Below are positions 60,080 to 64,000 of a stretch of 64,000 nt of DNA, piece by piece (the stretch's first letter is position 1; each line of letters begins with the position of its first letter). Origin of the DNA: CAZNPH01 sp964574985 (GTDB lineage: Bacteria > Bacteroidota > Bacteroidia > Bacteroidales > SM23-62); contig CAZNPH010000018.1 in assembly GCA_964574985.1 (NCBI GenBank), positions 18,204 through 82,203 on the forward strand. The letters run 5' to 3'. Below the pieces are notes generated by a model. It searched no databases. It was given only the letters and a program-made list of their open reading frames with translations, and had not been told where the DNA came from. Position numbers and translations under genes: made by a program.

Positions 60080-63000
60080 TTAATCCTGTGGCCTCATGAC
60101 CCGGACGGGGTCTTCGGGCTGGGGTTTGAGAATGATCTTTTCTTTTTCCAGCAGATCCATGGCGACCTCCACCGCTTTTTCAAGCTGTGGATCGTGTCCC
60201 CGGATCACTGATTTTGCATCCTGCTCCACCCTGATATCCGGGGCAACCCCTTCGTTTTCCACGTCCCATTCTCCTTCCAGGTTGTAAAAACCGCCCCTGG
60301 GAGCGGTCATGATCCCCCCGTCAATCAGTTTGGGAACATCCCATATCCCGACCAGTCCGCCCCAGGTTCTGGTTCCCACCAGGGGCCCGATCTCTTTCTT
60401 TCTGAACATATAAGGCAGCATATCACCTCCCGAACCTGCCATTTCATTGATCACCATCACCTTGGGTCCCCATATCCCTGCATTGGGGGCAGTAAAGGGC
60501 TGTTTTTCACCGATGGGATTGTTGAAATAACCCAGGAGCTCCCGGTCAAGAAGGTCCACGATGTAGTCGGCTATGCTGCCCCCCTGATTGAAGCGCTCGT
60601 CAATAACGGCTCCTTTTTTGTCCTTCTGGGCAAAATAATAACGGTTGAAATAATTGTACCCGGCGATGGACGTGTTGGGCAGCCATACGTAGGCCAGTTT
60701 TCCGCCGGACAGCCCGTCCACTTTCCTCCGGTTTTCCTCCACCCAGTCATATTGCCGGAGTGAGCCGTCATTGCCTACCGGCACCACGGTATGCTTTCCG
60801 GAGCCTTCCATGGTGGGTTCGCTGTTTACATGAATGAATATCTGCCTGCCGGCAAGATGGTCAAAGGCAGAATACAGATTGACAGAGGCATCCAGCTCTT
60901 CGCCGTTGACCCCCACCAGATAATCTCCCACCCCGATATCAAGTCCGGCTACCCCCAGCGGGGCTTCCACGTCCGGATTCCAGCTTTTCCCGTCATATAT
61001 TTTACTGATCCGGAAACGGTTGTTCTCCACTATGAAATCCGCTCCGAGGAGTCCGACCGGCACTTTTTCCACATCAGGAAAATCACCGCCCCTGACAAAT
61101 GAATGGCCGATGGAAGTTTCTCCGCCCAGGATATCCAGGATACAGGTGAGGTCGGAGCGGTGCCTCACATGGTCCACCCAGGGTCTGTATGTTTCATAAG
61201 CCCAATCCAGATCGAGTCCGTGCACATTTTCCACATAAAAATAATCCCGCTGGAACCGCCAGGCTTCCCTGAAAATCTGTTTCCATTCTGCCAGGGGATC
61301 GATCCTGATTTTGATGTCTTCTGTTTTCAGCAGTTTCTTTTTTATTCTTCCTTCAGAATATTGCTCAATAACGATCAGACGGTTTCCGGTTGTTTTGTAC
61401 AATACTTTTTTCCTCCCGGAAGATACCCGGAAAGTAGTCAGACTGTCGGCCAGCTGCCTGGTTTTATTTTTCTCCAGGATGAACCGGTGAAGCATTCGTC
61501 CGGTCCGGCCGGATTGTTCTTCGCTGTAATACAATTCTCCTTTTTCCCCGGTTTCCAGTTGCTCGTATTTTCCCACTGGGACCGGAAGGGCCGTGATCCT
61601 TTCCTGCAATCCCTCAAAGTCTATGGTAACCTCCGGGGCTTTCTCTTTTTCTCCGCTTTCTTCTCTGTCCCCGGCGTCCGGTTCCTTTTTCCCGGTTCCC
61701 GCCTCATCGCTTTCCGGGGCCAGAGGGGAAATTTCATCTTTTGACAGTACGGCTATGTAAATATTACTTTTTACCGGGCGTTCAAAGGAAGACATGTCGA
61801 GCCATCCCACGTTCAGACCGTAGTTTGTGCTGGCGGTGAAATACAGGTATTTGCCGCTTGCATCCCAGGCAGGCGTACGGCAATGGGAGAGTCCGTCCGT
61901 GATCTGGAACGACTTGTCCTGTTCGGCCGAATAAACGAATATGGCCGCATATTGATTGGAAAGCCTCCTGGCATAGGCAAGCCATTTGGAGTCCGGGGAC
62001 CATTCCCCGTAGATCACATGCTCCGGATGGGCAAAACCCTCGTTGTCGATCCTGGTGAATTTTTCAGCGTCCACGTCCAGTATCCAAAGGGTCCTGTTCT
62101 CGTTGTAAAAACAAAGGTATTTGGAATCCGGCGACCAGGCAGGTTCATAATAAAAAGTTGGGTCGGCAATGGGTATATGTTTTTTTTCATTGCCGTACTG
62201 GTCGGAGATCATCATCTGGTATTCCCCCGTTTCATCGGAGAACCAACTGATGTGTTGACCGTCGGAAGACCAGGCCACTTCCCTGTCGGCCACCCCGGGA
62301 CTTCCGGTCAGGTTTCTGGCATCGCCTTTATCCAGAGGCACGGTAATAATCTCTCCCCTGGCGGAAAATGCCACCCGCTTGCCTTCCGGGGAAATGGTTA
62401 TGCTTTCCATGTATTTGTCTGCTCTCACCCAGTGGGGCCTGCTCCAGGGAAAATCTGCCCTGACGGTGACTGTCAGTTTTGCGGGTTTTTCTTTTCCGGG
62501 TTCGAGGACATACAGGTATCCGCCATTCTCAAAAACCATTTTGCCGTCTCCCTCTTCCAGGTTCTTGCAATCGAACGTATTATAGGTTGTAATTTGGCTG
62601 AGTTCTTTGGATACCACATCATACCTCCATATGTTCATGGCAAAATCCCGGTCTGAGAGAAAATAGATATGGTCACCGATCCAGACGGGATCCCGGTCTG
62701 TGCTGTTTTTCCAGGGTAGTTTTTCCACCTCATATGTGCTAAGGTCGATGATGCGCAGTGGAGTGTTTTGTCCCCCGCGGTAATTTCTGAATTCCGGATC
62801 CCAGCGGTAATTCTTTTCGAATACGAATAGTGTACCGTCCGGAGAGAATTTCCCGTTGACACCCCGGGGAACCGTAAACCTTTCTGGTGTTGTGCCCCGA
62901 ACGGAAGCCATCCATAGCTGATCGGGGATCTGGTATGGGACTCGTGTACGGCCCGAACGGAAAAGAACATGTTTGCCGTCAGGTGTCCAGCCCGTTACCA

Positions 63001-63340
63001 TATCATCTCCAGGGTGCCATGTCAGCCTTTTGGGACTTCCGCCGGAAGCTGGCACCATGAACACATCCGTGTTTCCATCGTACTGGCCTGAGAAAGCAAT
63101 GGTTTGCCCGTCAGGGGAAAAGTGGGGAGCCGATTCCACCCCCGGGAAAGAGGTGATCCTTCTGACATCTGATCCGTCCAATTTACTGATCCAGATATCG
63201 CCGGCGTATGTGAATACAATTTGTTCGGCGAATATGTCCGGCTCCCTCAGAACCCTTGTGCCCTGGGCAACGGCGATTCCTCCCGTACACAGGATGACGG
63301 CCGGAAATATCAGGCGAACAAATGCAGATGAGCGTTTCAT
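60080..63340 (-). CDS. Tricorn-like secreted protease (PD40 propeller, PDZ, S41)
   Basis: A signal peptide (SSAFVRLIFPAVILCTGGIA) is followed by WD40-like PD40/TolB beta-propeller repeats (PHFSPDGQTIAFSGQYDGNT, GWTPDGKHVLFRSGRT, AWSPDSKYLCFYNENRT), a linker with acidic patch (about 545-575), tricorn-type core, a PDZ domain and an S41 peptidase end with the serine in NEMAGSGGDMLPYMF. The 1086 residues fit tricorn protease homologues. These large enzymes degrade peptides and are often secreted in Bacteroidetes. It is followed by the sulfatase on the same strand, 52 bp away. All core motifs are intact. Confidence 0.85.
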   Translation of the reverse strand: MKRSSAFVRLIFPAVILCTGGIAVAQGTRVLREPDIFAEQIVFTYAGDIWISKLDGSDVRRITSFPGVESAPHFSPDGQTIAFSGQYDGNTDVFMVPASGGSPKRLTWHPGDDMVTGWTPDGKHVLFRSGRTRVPYQIPDQLWMASVRGTTPERFTVPRGVNGKFSPDGTLFVFEKNYRWDPEFRNYRGGQNTPLRIIDLSTYEVEKLPWKNSTDRDPVWIGDHIYFLSDRDFAMNIWRYDVVSKELSQITTYNTFDCKNLEEGDGKMVFENGGYLYVLEPGKEKPAKLTVTVRADFPWSRPHWVRADKYMESITISPEGKRVAFSARGEIITVPLDKGDARNLTGSPGVADREVAWSSDGQHISWFSDETGEYQMMISDQYGNEKKHIPIADPTFYYEPAWSPDSKYLCFYNENRTLWILDVDAEKFTRIDNEGFAHPEHVIYGEWSPDSKWLAYARRLSNQYAAIFVYSAEQDKSFQITDGLSHCRTPAWDASGKYLYFTASTNYGLNVGWLDMSSFERPVKSNIYIAVLSKDEISPLAPESDEAGTGKKEPDAGDREESGEKEKAPEVTIDFEGLQERITALPVPVGKYEQLETGEKGELYYSEEQSGRTGRMLHRFILEKNKTRQLADSLTTFRVSSGRKKVLYKTTGNRLIVIEQYSEGRIKKKLLKTEDIKIRIDPLAEWKQIFREAWRFQRDYFYVENVHGLDLDWAYETYRPWVDHVRHRSDLTCILDILGGETSIGHSFVRGGDFPDVEKVPVGLLGADFIVENNRFRISKIYDGKSWNPDVEAPLGVAGLDIGVGDYLVGVNGEELDASVNLYSAFDHLAGRQIFIHVNSEPTMEGSGKHTVVPVGNDGSLRQYDWVEENRRKVDGLSGGKLAYVWLPNTSIAGYNYFNRYYFAQKDKKGAVIDERFNQGGSIADYIVDLLDRELLGYFNNPIGEKQPFTAPNAGIWGPKVMVINEMAGSGGDMLPYMFRKKEIGPLVGTRTWGGLVGIWDVPKLIDGGIMTAPRGGFYNLEGEWDVENEGVAPDIRVEQDAKSVIRGHDPQLEKAVEVAMDLLEKEKIILKPQPEDPVRVMRPQD

Positions 63341-63560
63341 TTTATGGTTGTTTGGTTATTGACTGGCATAATGTTTTGTTCCGGAATAGTGAAAATATGG
63401 TTAATTTTATGATTTTCCCGGTTTTCAAGTAATTATTTCTTTATGTTGTATAAATATGCCGGATTTTAAGACAGCCGGCGGGAGGCCTGTAACAAATGAC
63501 AATAATATTAATGATCATTATAAAGTGCTAAATATTAAATGCTTAACTTGATATATTCAA

Positions 63561-63992
63561 ATGAAGGCTGAATTGGAATCGCTCCGGAAAGATCATGTGT
63601 TCATCACCAGCATTGTCCGGTGCAGGCCTCCGGAAAACCGGGTTCCCACTGCACGTGAACAGGAGCTTTGTATGCCATACCTGAGCCGGCAGATCAAACT
63701 GATCGACCCAAAGATCCTGGTCCTGCTGGGATCCACTGCCCTGAAGGCCTTGATGGGGAAAGACATGAAGATCACCAAAATCCGGGGCCAATGGCTGGAC
63801 TGGAATGACAGGCAGGTGATCCCCGTATACCACCCGGCTGCACTGCTCCGAACACCTTCCTTGAAGAAAGAGACCTGGGAAGATTTCCAAAAGATCGTTG
63901 ACAAATACCGGCAAGTGGTCAATCCGGAACATCAATCAAAAAAAACCTATGACCGCCAAATTCGGTTGCTCAAGTTAGTTCGTTGTTGTTAA
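63561..63992 (+). pseudogene. Family 4 uracil-DNA glycosylase, N-terminal part missing
   Basis: The frame encodes the C-terminal two-thirds of a type 4 UDG: VFITSIVRCRPPENRVP, SRQIKLIDPKILVLLGS, KIRGQWLDW and the His-containing motif YHPAALLRTP. The N-terminal about 85 residues with the GE.PG catalytic motif and two of four Fe-S cysteines are absent; two cysteines (VRCRPP, QELCMP) remain. The 220-bp spacer upstream is AT-rich and carries no UDG sense. A 5' truncation, in line with other broken genes here; the right edge at 64000 is only 8 bp after the stop. Confidence 0.6.
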
Positions 63993-64000
63993 CAAGCAAC

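Overview
The window looks like a chromosome segment of an anaerobic or facultatively anaerobic member of the Bacteroidota. Evidence: a TonB-receptor plug fragment, many Bacteroidetes-style lipoproteins and Tat-signal enzymes, a RhaT-type symporter, a fused OtsA-OtsB trehalose enzyme, TAnnTTTG-like promoter boxes, almost no Shine-Dalgarno sequences, and polysaccharide and sulfated-sugar catabolic genes. No rRNA, CRISPR array or recognisable transposase was seen. One clear tRNA gene (CAU anticodon) is present.

Layout. 1-7.3 kb (+): a sugar or acid-sugar utilisation run with the end of an enolase-superfamily enzyme, a PhoD-like lipoprotein, a Tat-exported sugar-isomerase-like protein and an esterase-like/beta-helix fusion. 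7.4-12.3 kb: a decayed accessory zone with a GH2 beta-galactosidase remnant, two helicase C-terminal remnants, a Schlafen-type AlbA_2 protein and a tRNA-Met locus surrounded by tRNA fragments, hairpins and a 20-bp tandem repeat. 12.3-18.1 kb: an apparently intact minus-strand operon (DsrE-like, TusA, MvhD/FlpD-like, two HdrA-like flavoproteins, an HTH protein, a zinc-ribbon protein). It is divergent from a Crp/Fnr regulator, and a near-perfect TGTGA-N6-TCACA palindrome lies between them. 18.2-25 kb: carbohydrate-active and signalling genes, several broken. 25-35 kb: RhaT, an outer-membrane protein, UbiE, sugar epimerase, a methyltransferase/ATP-grasp fusion, a Kef-type antiporter, ThuA and an FAD oxidoreductase. 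35.4-41.8 kb: OtsAB, GH15, PncB and RpiA. 41.8-46 kb: an Mla-type (MCE) lipid transport operon and a membrane protein. 46-53 kb: a Tat-signal radical SAM protein, Gfo/Idh/MocA oxidoreductase, M14 peptidase, VWA lipoprotein, methyltransferase and radical SAM protein. 53-64 kb: a SpoIIE phosphatase, TonB remnant, SLC12-like transporter, sulfatase, tricorn-like protease and truncated uracil-DNA glycosylase.

The most striking property is the way genes are broken. At least nine genes keep recognisable ends but have lost the middle, or are joined to the middle of another gene: GH2, SNF2 helicase, histidine kinase, metallophosphoesterase, PncA, MBL hydrolase, TonB receptor/SpoIIE, an SDR/PEP-synthase chimera and UDG. 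This points to deletion-driven genome decay, or to systematic assembly collapse. It should be settled first, because it decides how the rest is read. The best candidate for an under-described functional system is the HdrA-HdrA-MvhD-TusA-DsrE operon with its Fnr-like switch. It lacks HdrB, HdrC and any sulfite reductase and couples a flavin/Fe-S electron module to sulfur-carrier proteins.
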